From JBEIUL01 sp044356865 (GTDB lineage Bacteria > Planctomycetota > Phycisphaerae > Phycisphaerales > SM1A02), in NCBI GenBank assembly GCA_044356865.1, contig JBIKVN010000059.1, forward strand, positions 1 through 14,295: a stretch of 14,295 bases of DNA, written 5' to 3'. Of the stretch, positions 7,866 through 13,272 are shown in pieces (positions within the stretch are counted from its first letter, which is position 1; each line of letters starts with the position of its first letter). The notes beneath the pieces were generated by a model, which ran no database searches, had not been told where the DNA came from, and was given only the letters and a program-made list of their open reading frames with translations. The translations under genes were made by a program, and so were the position numbers.

Positions 7866-9253
7866 GGTCGCGTGCTCCACGCCGAGGGGATCGAGCCCGG
7901 CGCACCGTGCCCCGACCGGACGGGCATCGACGGTCCACGATCCGGATGACGCGCCAAACGCCGCTCCGGAACTCGTCCCGCCCCGCCCGCGGATGGTCCT
8001 GCGAGGGACCGATCCCCGCGCTCGTCGTCGATCCGCGAGCCCAAGCCCTCGTCGCTCTCGATCGCACGACGGACCTCCGGTGGCAACGACGCCCTTCCTC
8101 GCAAGAGCCGGAGGCGCCACGCGGCAACGGGCTCGTACCGAACCTCCCCGTCGCCGGAATGTTCGCACGGGCACGACTCGACCCGCCACCGGAAGCCGGC
8201 GACGCTTCGGGCGCTCGCCTCGCGTGCCTCGCGCAACAGCAGGATCAGCGTGGGGAGATTCCGGTCGGATGCCGCGACCTGCAATCGCCGCGACTCGGCG
8301 ACGGTCAGGCCGCGGGCATCGGCGACGATCGCCGCAAACGCCTCGTGGCGGATCGCCTGCTCGATGGCCCAGGTACGGATCGGCATCCGGCCCGAGGCCC
8401 GCCCGGCCCACCCGCGCGGACGTGCCGACGAACGCTCGCCCCCCGGACGCTCGACGGGATCTTCCCCAGGATCGAGAAAGAACGATCGCGTGATGAGATC
8501 CTCCTCCTGGGGCAGCCCGCCTCGCGAACACCTGCCGAGACGCAGGGCGCCAGGGTCGGGGCGGATCGCCCGGCCGACCCACAGCACGCCGCGCCGCGGA
8601 AGCCCCGACTCGCCTTCCGCACCAACCCCACCGCCAATCCCGCGAAGGGCTGACGACGCGAGACGGATCGCCACGCCCATCGGCGGGATCCACGTACATG
8701 AGCACGCACATGAGCACGTACACGAGGACCGGCACGCTGGCCGGAGTGACGATGCCGACGACGCGAGCCCGCCCGCTCCGCGAACCGGACCATCCCACTC
8801 GATCCCGAACAGTTCATGGATCGTCCCGAGTGGCCATCCGCCGAGCGCGGTGTCGATCTCGTGCCAGCCCGTGCGCAAGGCTGCATGGCGCGCCGGCCGG
8901 ACTTCCGCGCGGTCCTCGCGGACCGTCGCGGGCGGATGTTCGAGATCCTGCTCCTGGAGCGAGTGGCTCCGGGCATCTCCCGGCGGGAAGCCCGGCGGAT
9001 CTGAATCGTGCCGTCGGACACGCCGGGCTCGATCAAACCAACGACATGCCTGCGGATCGTCCTCGCCGTCGCCCCGGCTGCGATGCTCGATGGCGAGGAT
9101 CTCGCTTCGCAACTTCTCGCGAATCCCCGCCAGAAACACCCCGGAGCGGTCGGCCGCGGCACCCCCGATCTGGCTCCGCCCATTCCGCTCCCGATCATCC
9201 CTGGACACGCACCCGCGGACATTCCCACCGTCGACATCCCTCTCGACACGCAT
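7853..9253 (-). CDS. imuA: ImuA, RecA-like mutasome protein (long form)
   Basis: The protein is 466 residues from ATG 9253; ordinary ImuA has about 220-300. Seen: a coiled, charged N-terminus with IREKLRSEILAIE; TGWHEIDTALGGWPLGTIHELFG, the ImuA/SulA-like RecA-fold entry; a Cys/Ser-rich insert; WIPPMGVAIRLASSAL; RRGVLWVGRAIRPDPGALRLG; ITRSFFLDPGED; MPIRTWAIEQAIRHEAFAAIVADARGLTVAESRRLQVAA; and TLILLLREAREASARSVAGFRWRV. These are the strands of a RecA-like core. ImuA works with ImuB to recruit DnaE2 during translesion synthesis. ATG 9253 has GGGGTGG 6 nt upstream; ATG 9268 is possible but has no ribosome site. The stop overlaps imuB. Two stretches look wrong for this frame: about 8691-8760 and about 7861-8000 (see findings). 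The last 60-70 residues are therefore uncertain; a frameshift or base-calling error is possible. Confidence 0.85.
   Translation of the reverse strand: MRVERDVDGGNVRGCVSRDDRERNGRSQIGGAAADRSGVFLAGIREKLRSEILAIEHRSRGDGEDDPQACRWFDRARRVRRHDSDPPGFPPGDARSHSLQEQDLEHPPATVREDRAEVRPARHAALRTGWHEIDTALGGWPLGTIHELFGIEWDGPVRGAGGLASSASSLRPACRSSCTCSCACSCTWIPPMGVAIRLASSALRGIGGGVGAEGESGLPRRGVLWVGRAIRPDPGALRLGRCSRGGLPQEEDLITRSFFLDPGEDPVERPGGERSSARPRGWAGRASGRMPIRTWAIEQAIRHEAFAAIVADARGLTVAESRRLQVAASDRNLPTLILLLREAREASARSVAGFRWRVESCPCEHSGDGEVRYEPVAAWRLRLLRGRASLPPEVRRAIESDEGLGSRIDDERGDRSLAGPSAGGAGRVPERRLARHPDRGPSMPVRSGHGAPGSIPSAWSTRPCVG
7875..7878 (-). promoter_or_regulatory. Ribosome binding site deciding the imuB start
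   Basis: On the minus strand GGAG stands 9 nt before ATG 7865, inside the 3' end of imuA. It favours 7865 over the TGATG-coupled ATG at 7853, for which the same GGAG would be 21 nt away. Confidence 0.55.
8698..8721 (-). repeat. 12-bp repeat pair inside imuA coding a Cys/Ser-rich insert
   Basis: Units 8698-8709 and 8710-8721 differ by one base (plus strand ATGAGCACG(C/T)AC). Degenerate partial units flank both sides (8688-8697 and from 8722). In the imuA frame the block reads as alternating Cys with Ser, Thr or Ala (CTCSCACSC). It lies just before the conserved WIPPMG strand of ImuA, where typical family members have no such segment. Confidence 0.75.
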
Positions 9254-9352
9254 GCTGCACCACCCCATCGTGAGGACCCACAGCCCCCTCAAGATCGGGC
9301 CGGGCGACCCACCATCGCCCGATGCCCCCGATTCTTGGTCGGTTTCTGTTAG

Positions 9353-9358
9353 GGTATA
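9353..9358 (-). promoter_or_regulatory. Possible -10 element of the imuA promoter
   Basis: The minus strand reads TATACC, within the palindrome GGTATACC at 9353-9360, about 30 nt downstream of the SOS-like box. The -35 at 17-bp spacing would be TGTCGG, a poor match to TTGACA, as expected for a promoter that is weak or needs derepression. The assignment rests on position and low local GC only. It would give an imuA leader of about 90 nt. Confidence 0.3.
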
Positions 9359-9388
9359 CCGGATCCGGGCCAGATCCGACAGGAACCC

Positions 9389-9403
9389 GAACAAATTCCG
9401 AAC
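9389..9403 (-). promoter_or_regulatory. Candidate LexA (SOS) box, GTTC-N7-GTTC, for imuA-imuB-dnaE2
   Basis: The minus strand reads GTTC, then GGAATTT, then GTTC: an exact direct repeat with 7-nt spacing and an AT-rich centre. Known: Alphaproteobacterial LexA binds GTTC-N7-GTTC, and imuA-imuB-dnaE2 cassettes are widely LexA-controlled. The box lies 136 nt upstream of the chosen imuA ATG and just upstream of the possible -10 at 9353-9358. A further GTTC half-site-like copy lies 3' of it (plus-strand GAAC at 9383-9386). No lexA gene is in the window. Confidence 0.6.
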
Positions 9404-9406
9404 TTT

Positions 9407-9425
9407 TTGCGATCCAAAATCGCAA
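9407..9425. promoter_or_regulatory. 7-bp dyad next to the SOS-like box
   Basis: TTGCGAT at 9407-9413 and ATCGCAA at 9419-9425 are perfect inverted arms around CCAAA, beginning 4 bp from the edge of the candidate LexA box. It is one of the few AT-rich spots in the window. It lacks a T-run on the relevant side, so an operator or structural role is more likely than a terminator; this is inference. Confidence 0.35.
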
Positions 9426-9515
9426 GAAGACCGCTACTCCATGATTTGAAGGCACTTGCATTCTAAGCCGCCGGCCCGCCGGCTTCCGAGCCCGAAACGA
9501 GTGCCTGTCCACAAA

Positions 9516-9538
9516 CTGAAAAAGTGGTGCCAGACCCC
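9516..9538. repeat. REP-like tract (AAAAAGTGGTGCCAGACC type)
   Basis: The plus strand carries a run of five A followed by GTGGTGCCAGACCCC. From memory, short tracts of this kind recur in some genomes beside REP-associated IS200-like transposases. There is one copy in this window and no transposase, so repeat status is inference and depends on a genome-wide count. Confidence 0.25.
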
Positions 9539-9591
9539 GGCAGAACTCGGCCGGATCGACGCATGGAGATGTCGACAGGACTGATCGGGCG

Positions 9592-9625
9592 CCCCTCCGC
9601 GGTGGGATCGGCCACCGCGGAGGGG
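9592..9625 (-). terminator. Perfect 14-bp hairpin downstream of the SRAP gene
   Basis: Arms 9592-9605 and 9612-9625 are exact reverse complements around a 6-nt GATCGG loop. The hairpin begins 37 nt after the SRAP stop. It is very GC-rich but is not followed by a T-tract in the direction of SRAP transcription, so it may be a non-canonical terminator, an mRNA-stabilising element or a repeat. It would separate SRAP transcripts from the imuA promoter. Confidence 0.55.
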
Positions 9626-9662
9626 TGACCGAGCCCGCCGGATGAACCCACGGCTCCTCCCG

Positions 9663-10391
9663 TCAGGACATCCCGGAGCCGAACAGGCCTTCCCCGGGCG
9701 GCTCGAGGCATGCCGCCCCGTCACGGCGGGCATCGTTCACGACGCTTGAGACCCTCCAAGCCCGGAGGGCGACTTTGGATACCTCGAATCCCGTCGGAGG
9801 CTCGTGTTCGGGCCCCGGCCCGATCCCGAGCCAGCAGGCCTTCCCCGCCTCGCCGACGAGAACCGGCATCCGGTCGTGCACCGGGGCCACGACATCGTTC
9901 GCCGCGGTGGTGACGATCGCGAAGGTCACGAGCGTCTCGCCCCCGGGCCCGGTCCACGACTCGTGGATCGCTCCGAGCCAAAGCACCTCGCCGCCACCTT
10001 CGGCCGGCCCGAACGCCCACGGCTCACGACGGGATCCGAGCTTCTTCCATTCGTAAAACGCCGCCACCGGCACGAGGCAACGCCGACGACGCCACGCCTC
10101 GCGGAACGAGGGCTTGGTCGCCACGGTCTCGAACCTCGCGTTGATGAGGCGATCGCCGACTACCGGATCCGGCGCCCACCGCGGCACCAGTCCCCAACGG
10201 AGAAACCGCCACTCGGCCGCGCCGCCCGCGGTCGCGACGAGCGCCGGCACCGTCGTCCGCGGCGCGATGTTCCACGAGGGCTGCCAGCGACCGTCCGCAT
10301 CGTGCGGCTCGACGACCGGGAACGAACCGTCGCCGCGCATGAGCCCGACGAGCCGGGCGAACGGGATCGGAAGCGCGAACCGACCGCACAT
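9663..10391 (-). CDS. yedK: SRAP (SOS response-associated peptidase/HMCES) family protein
   Basis: The protein is 242 residues, normal for the family. It begins MCGRF, so Cys2 becomes the N-terminal residue after Met removal and is the catalytic and crosslinking nucleophile. Other family residues are present: Asn84 in INARFET, Glu114 in FYEWK and His172 in HDRMPV, along with WNIAP (41-44) and RWGLVP (65-70). Known: YedK/HMCES proteins form a thiazolidine crosslink with abasic sites in single-stranded DNA and protect them from cleavage and error-prone bypass. The Cys2 requirement fixes the start at ATG 10391; a GGAGG lies about 14 nt upstream, which is a long spacing. The gene sits directly upstream of imuA-imuB-dnaE2 on the same strand, but a strong hairpin and a separate SOS-like box lie between, so joint transcription is doubtful. 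I saw no SOS box before this gene. Confidence 0.95.
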   Translation of the reverse strand: MCGRFALPIPFARLVGLMRGDGSFPVVEPHDADGRWQPSWNIAPRTTVPALVATAGGAAEWRFLRWGLVPRWAPDPVVGDRLINARFETVATKPSFREAWRRRRCLVPVAAFYEWKKLGSRREPWAFGPAEGGGEVLWLGAIHESWTGPGGETLVTFAIVTTAANDVVAPVHDRMPVLVGEAGKACWLGIGPGPEHEPPTGFEVSKVALRAWRVSSVVNDARRDGAACLEPPGEGLFGSGMS

Positions 10392-10415
10392 GCGGACGAT
10401 CGTATCCTCCGCCGC
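10392..10415. promoter_or_regulatory. 24-bp divergent start-to-start gap
   Basis: The SRAP ATG (minus, 10391) and the methyltransferase ATG (plus, 10416) are separated by 24 bp. The gap holds the SRAP GGAGG on the minus strand and no ribosome site for the methyltransferase. Promoters for both genes must lie in each other's coding sequence, or transcripts are leaderless. No -10/-35 pair is recognisable. Confidence 0.5.
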
Positions 10416-11201
10416 ATGATCGCCCCGACGCTCTTGGCCTTGATTCTCCTGTCGATCGAGCCGCCGCCGCCCGAGACGGCCCCCGCCGCTCCCGTCCCGA
10501 CGCCCGCGGCCCCCGCTGCACCCGACTCGCCCTACCGCACCGGTCGCGCCACCCGCGACGGCATCGGGAAGTACTTCCACGACCGCGAGATCGCCCAGGT
10601 CATGGGCCATCAGGCCGCGGCCTGGCTCGAGCGGCCGGGCCGCGAGCGCGAGGAGCGGACCGATGTCGTGCTGAAGCTGCTCGAGCTGCCGAAGGACGCC
10701 GACGTCGCCGACATCGGCGCCGGCACCGGCTACTTCTCGTTCCCGATGGGCCGCCTCGCCCCGGACGGCACGATCTACGCCGTCGACATCCAGGACGAGA
10801 TGCTCGCCATCGTCCGCGACCTCGCCCGCCGCAAGGGCGTCACGAACGTCGTCGCCCACCGCGGCGAGATCGACGACGTGAAGCTTCCGCCGGCGAGCGT
10901 CGACGTCGTGCTCATCGTCGACGCGTACCACGAGTTCTCGCATCCGGCCGAGATGCTGCGCTCGATCCGCACCGCGCTCCGCCCGGGCGGCCGGCTCGTC
11001 CTCGTCGAGTATCGCGCGGAAGACCCCGACGTCCCGATCAAGCCCCTCCACAAGATGAGCGAGAAGCAGGCCCGGCGCGAGCTCGAGGCGAGCGGCTTCG
11101 AGTTCGTGCGGAACGACGACACGCTGCCGCAACAGCATTTCCTGGTCTTCCGCGTGCCGGAGGTCGCCAAGGCGGCCGGAACGGGGTCGCCGGCGCCCTG
11201 A
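10416..11201 (+). CDS. Class I SAM-dependent methyltransferase with hydrophobic N-terminus
   Basis: The protein is 261 residues. Residues 1-15 (MIAPTLLALILLSIE) are hydrophobic and are followed by a Pro/Ala-rich linker to about 38, which looks like a signal peptide or short anchor, although no Lys or Arg precedes the hydrophobic run and no lipobox Cys follows. The catalytic domain shows VADIGAGTGYF (97-107, SAM motif I), IYAVDIQDEML (motif II acid) and VDVVLIVDAYHEFSHP, then LRPGGRLVLVEY (post-motif). The substrate cannot be read. Export of a SAM enzyme would be odd because SAM is cytoplasmic. The frame stays open upstream to 9804, but that text is antisense to SRAP and no better start exists; ATG 10416 has no Shine-Dalgarno. 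It ends 7 bp before the converging kinase gene. Confidence 0.85.
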   Translation: MIAPTLLALILLSIEPPPPETAPAAPVPTPAAPAAPDSPYRTGRATRDGIGKYFHDREIAQVMGHQAAAWLERPGREREERTDVVLKLLELPKDADVADIGAGTGYFSFPMGRLAPDGTIYAVDIQDEMLAIVRDLARRKGVTNVVAHRGEIDDVKLPPASVDVVLIVDAYHEFSHPAEMLRSIRTALRPGGRLVLVEYRAEDPDVPIKPLHKMSEKQARRELEASGFEFVRNDDTLPQQHFLVFRVPEVAKAAGTGSPAP

Positions 11202-11208
11202 GCCCGGA

Positions 11209-13122
11209 TCACCCGAGCAGCGACGCGACGGCGTCGGCCAGCGAGCCGATCTCGAAGGGCTTGCGGACGAGCCGCGACCTCGCCGCGACCGCGGCGGGCA
11301 GCGAGACGTCGGGATTGCCCGTGATGAAGAGCGTCGGGATCACCCCGCCCGCGGTCGCGTCGGCGGCGAGGCGGGTCGCGAAGCCGTCCATGCCCGGCAG
11401 GTTCACGTCGAGCACCAGGGCCTGCGGTCGCAGCCCCGCGTCCATCGCCGCGACCAGCTCCTCACCGCTTGCGAACGCCGTGACGGAGTGACCCGCCGAC
11501 GCGAGGGCCTCGACGAGCACCGGCCGCAGGAGCGCGTGGTCCTCGACGACCGCAACGCTCGCGCCGCCGCGGGCCGCGGCCGCCCCCGCCTCCGCGGCCG
11601 GCTCGGCCACCGCCGGGAAATCGAGGATGAACGAGGTCCCCAGGCCATGGGCGGTCTCGACCCGTACGCTTCCGCCGGCCCCGGCGACGATCGATCGCAC
11701 GACCGCGAGCCCGAGGCCGGTGCCGCGTCCGCCGGGCTTGTTGGTGAAGAAGGGCTCGAAGAGGTGCGGAACATGCTCGGCGGGAATCCCCGGACCGTCG
11801 TCCTTCACGACGATCCGCACGAGCGGCTCGCCCGCGGCGCCGGCCGCGCGTTCCGCCGTGATCTCGATTCGCCCGCGACCCCCAATCGCGTCGCGGGCGT
11901 TCAGCGAGAGGTTCATCAGCGCCTGCTGGAAGCGCACCGGCTCGACGCCGATCGTCGCCGCACCGCCGAGGCGATCGACGAACACGACCGCCATCGAACG
12001 CGGGAACGCCGGCGCGAGCACGCGGAGCGCCTCGGCCACCGCCTCGGCGACGCGGGTCGAGCCGGCGGCATGGCCGGGAGCCGCGGGGCGGCCGATCGCC
12101 ACCATGTTCTGCGTGATGCCCCGTGCCGCCTCGAGGGCGAGGCGGATCGCCTCGATCGACTCGCGCACGCCGCCCGGCACGCTGCCCGCGCCCATCGCGA
12201 GCGAGGCGTGGCCGTCGGCGGCCATGAGCAGGTTGTTGAGGTCGTGGGCGAAACCGCTCGCGACGAGCCCGACCGCGTCGAGCCGCTGGGCGTCGAGCAC
12301 CGCCTTCTGCAGCCGCTTCCGCTCGGTGATGTCGACGACGGTTCCGGCGATGCGGCGCGGGCGCCCGTCGGGGAACGCCTCGACGATCGCCCCGCGGTCG
12401 AGCACCCACCGCCACGAGCCGTCGGCGGCCCGGCGGCGATGCTCGCTCTCGTAGCGGGCGGCGCGGCCCTCGAGGTGGTCGTTCCACGCGTGCGCGACCG
12501 CGGCGAGATCCTCGGGATGGATCACGACCAGCGTCGGCGGCGGTAGCGCGGGCACGCTTCCCGGCGGCTCGCCGAGCATCGTCGAGACCATGTCGCCGGC
12601 GATGCTGTTCGTGACGTCGGCGAGGCCCCACGCATCGAGGGCGAGGTCCCAGTAGCCGGCCCCGGTCGCCTCGATCGCGAGGGCCAGCCGCCGCTCGCTC
12701 TCGAGGGCCCGCCGGGCCGCGTCGCGCCGCGCGCTGATCTCGCGGAGCTGCCCGACGAAGAACCGCTCTCCGCCCGCCTCGAGCGTGCCGATCGAGAGCT
12801 CGACCGGGAAACGCCGGCCCGCACGATCGATCGCCTCGACCTCGAGCAGCCGGCCGATCACCCGCGACGCGCCGGTTCCGACATGCCGCTCGAGCCCGAT
12901 GCGGTGCATCTCGCGGAACTCCGGCGGCAGGATCGTCTCCGAGAGCATCATGCCGATCGCCTCGTCGCGCGACCAGCCGAAGAGCCGCTCGGCCACCGGG
13001 TTCCACTCGCGCACGAGCCCCGCCCGATCCATCGCGACGGCGGCATCGAGGCAGGCCGCCAGCGACGCCCGCAGCGGCAGGTCGGGGAGGGGATCGGGAA
13101 TCGGTCGGGGCGATCCGGTCAC
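11209..13122 (-). CDS. PAS-PAS hybrid sensor histidine kinase with C-terminal receiver
   Basis: The protein is 637 residues with no transmembrane segment, so a soluble sensor is expected. Domains seen: PAS 1 (about 18-130: AMDRAGLVREWNPVAERLFGW); a short helix; PAS 2 with a PAC end (about 150-272: YESEHRRRAADGSWRW, GTVVDITERKRLQ); HisKA with GFAHDLNNLL and phospho-acceptor His293; HATPase with N box (LMNLSLNARDAIG), DDGPGIP, LFEPFFTNKPGG and GTGLGLAVV; and a receiver domain (about 525-637) with VEDH, Asp572 in LDVNLPGMDG and Lys in RKPFE. No DNA-binding output domain and no partner regulator adjoin it, so the output is unknown. GTG 13122 is chosen for its GGGGGAG at 9-nt spacing. An in-frame ATG at 13227 would run through the tRNA and is rejected. 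The ligand is not predictable. Confidence 0.93.
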   Translation of the reverse strand: MTGSPRPIPDPLPDLPLRASLAACLDAAVAMDRAGLVREWNPVAERLFGWSRDEAIGMMLSETILPPEFREMHRIGLERHVGTGASRVIGRLLEVEAIDRAGRRFPVELSIGTLEAGGERFFVGQLREISARRDAARRALESERRLALAIEATGAGYWDLALDAWGLADVTNSIAGDMVSTMLGEPPGSVPALPPPTLVVIHPEDLAAVAHAWNDHLEGRAARYESEHRRRAADGSWRWVLDRGAIVEAFPDGRPRRIAGTVVDITERKRLQKAVLDAQRLDAVGLVASGFAHDLNNLLMAADGHASLAMGAGSVPGGVRESIEAIRLALEAARGITQNMVAIGRPAAPGHAAGSTRVAEAVAEALRVLAPAFPRSMAVVFVDRLGGAATIGVEPVRFQQALMNLSLNARDAIGGRGRIEITAERAAGAAGEPLVRIVVKDDGPGIPAEHVPHLFEPFFTNKPGGRGTGLGLAVVRSIVAGAGGSVRVETAHGLGTSFILDFPAVAEPAAEAGAAAARGGASVAVVEDHALLRPVLVEALASAGHSVTAFASGEELVAAMDAGLRPQALVLDVNLPGMDGFATRLAADATAGGVIPTLFITGNPDVSLPAAVAARSRLVRKPFEIGSLADAVASLLG

Positions 13123-13131
13123 GGCGTCGCG

Positions 13132-13138
13132 CTCCCCC
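13132..13138 (-). promoter_or_regulatory. Ribosome binding site deciding the kinase GTG start
   Basis: The minus strand GGGGGAG stands 9 nt before GTG 13122. It lies in the 24-nt gap after the tRNA 3' end, which rules out the longer ATG-initiated frame. Confidence 0.65.
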
Positions 13139-13146
13139 GGGGTCAA

Positions 13147-13233
13147 TGCCGGTGACAGGAATCGAACCTGCACGTCCTTATCAGGGACAACGGATTTTGA
13201 GTCCGTCGCGTCTGCCAGTTCCGCCACACCGGC
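13147..13233 (-). tRNA. tRNA-Leu (anticodon CAA)
   Basis: The RNA is 87 nt and type II. The acceptor arms GCCGGTG and CACCGGC pair perfectly, with discriminator A at 13147. The anticodon stem ACGGA/TCCGT encloses loop CTCAAAA with anticodon CAA, which reads the UUG codon. A long variable arm with a GTCC/GGAC stem is typical of leucine tRNAs, and the T loop is TTCGATT. The 3' CCA is not encoded. It lies 39 nt after guaB and 24 nt before the kinase gene on the same strand. Confidence 0.97.
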
Positions 13234-13272
13234 GCGGGGGTCGGGCGGGAGATGGTACCGGAGCGCCGCGAC

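Larger units (their letters stand above)
9254..9662. other. 409-bp control region between imuA and the SRAP gene
   Basis: This is the only long gene-free stretch. From imuA outward it holds the leader (9254-9352), the possible -10, the GTTC direct repeat, the 7-bp dyad, a GC-rich 6-bp stem (9465-9470 with 9480-9485), a REP-like tract at 9516-9538 and the SRAP downstream hairpin. Its base composition between 9380 and 9470 is markedly more AT-rich than the rest of the window. I see no plausible small coding frame in it. Confidence 0.7.

Noticed and set aside
4920..7949. 1009-residue plus-strand open frame opposite imuB and dnaE2
   Set aside because: It reads as Arg/Asp/Pro-rich text with no domain, is antisense to two strongly conserved genes, and is explained by GC-rich third positions of the opposite strand.
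7866..8798. Long N-terminal extension of imuB
   Set aside because: The frame is open by chance over imuA; ImuB family proteins begin at MRR-ALW, and GGAG supports ATG 7865. The local periodicity anomaly is reported separately.
9340..9545. E. coli-type (CTGT-N8-ACAG) or Gram-positive (GAAC-N4-GTTC) LexA boxes upstream of imuA
   Set aside because: No palindromic match with the right spacing was found; only the direct-repeat type fits.
9804..10415. Upstream extension of the methyltransferase
   Set aside because: It is antisense to SRAP, and its text shows no family similarity.
13123..13227. Kinase start at ATG 13227
   Set aside because: The segment is the tRNA-Leu gene read as protein; the GTG at 13122 has a good ribosome site.
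13147..13233. tRNA-Leu as an integration site for a mobile element
   Set aside because: No integrase and no repeated tRNA 3' end are visible in the window; both flanks carry ordinary chromosomal genes.
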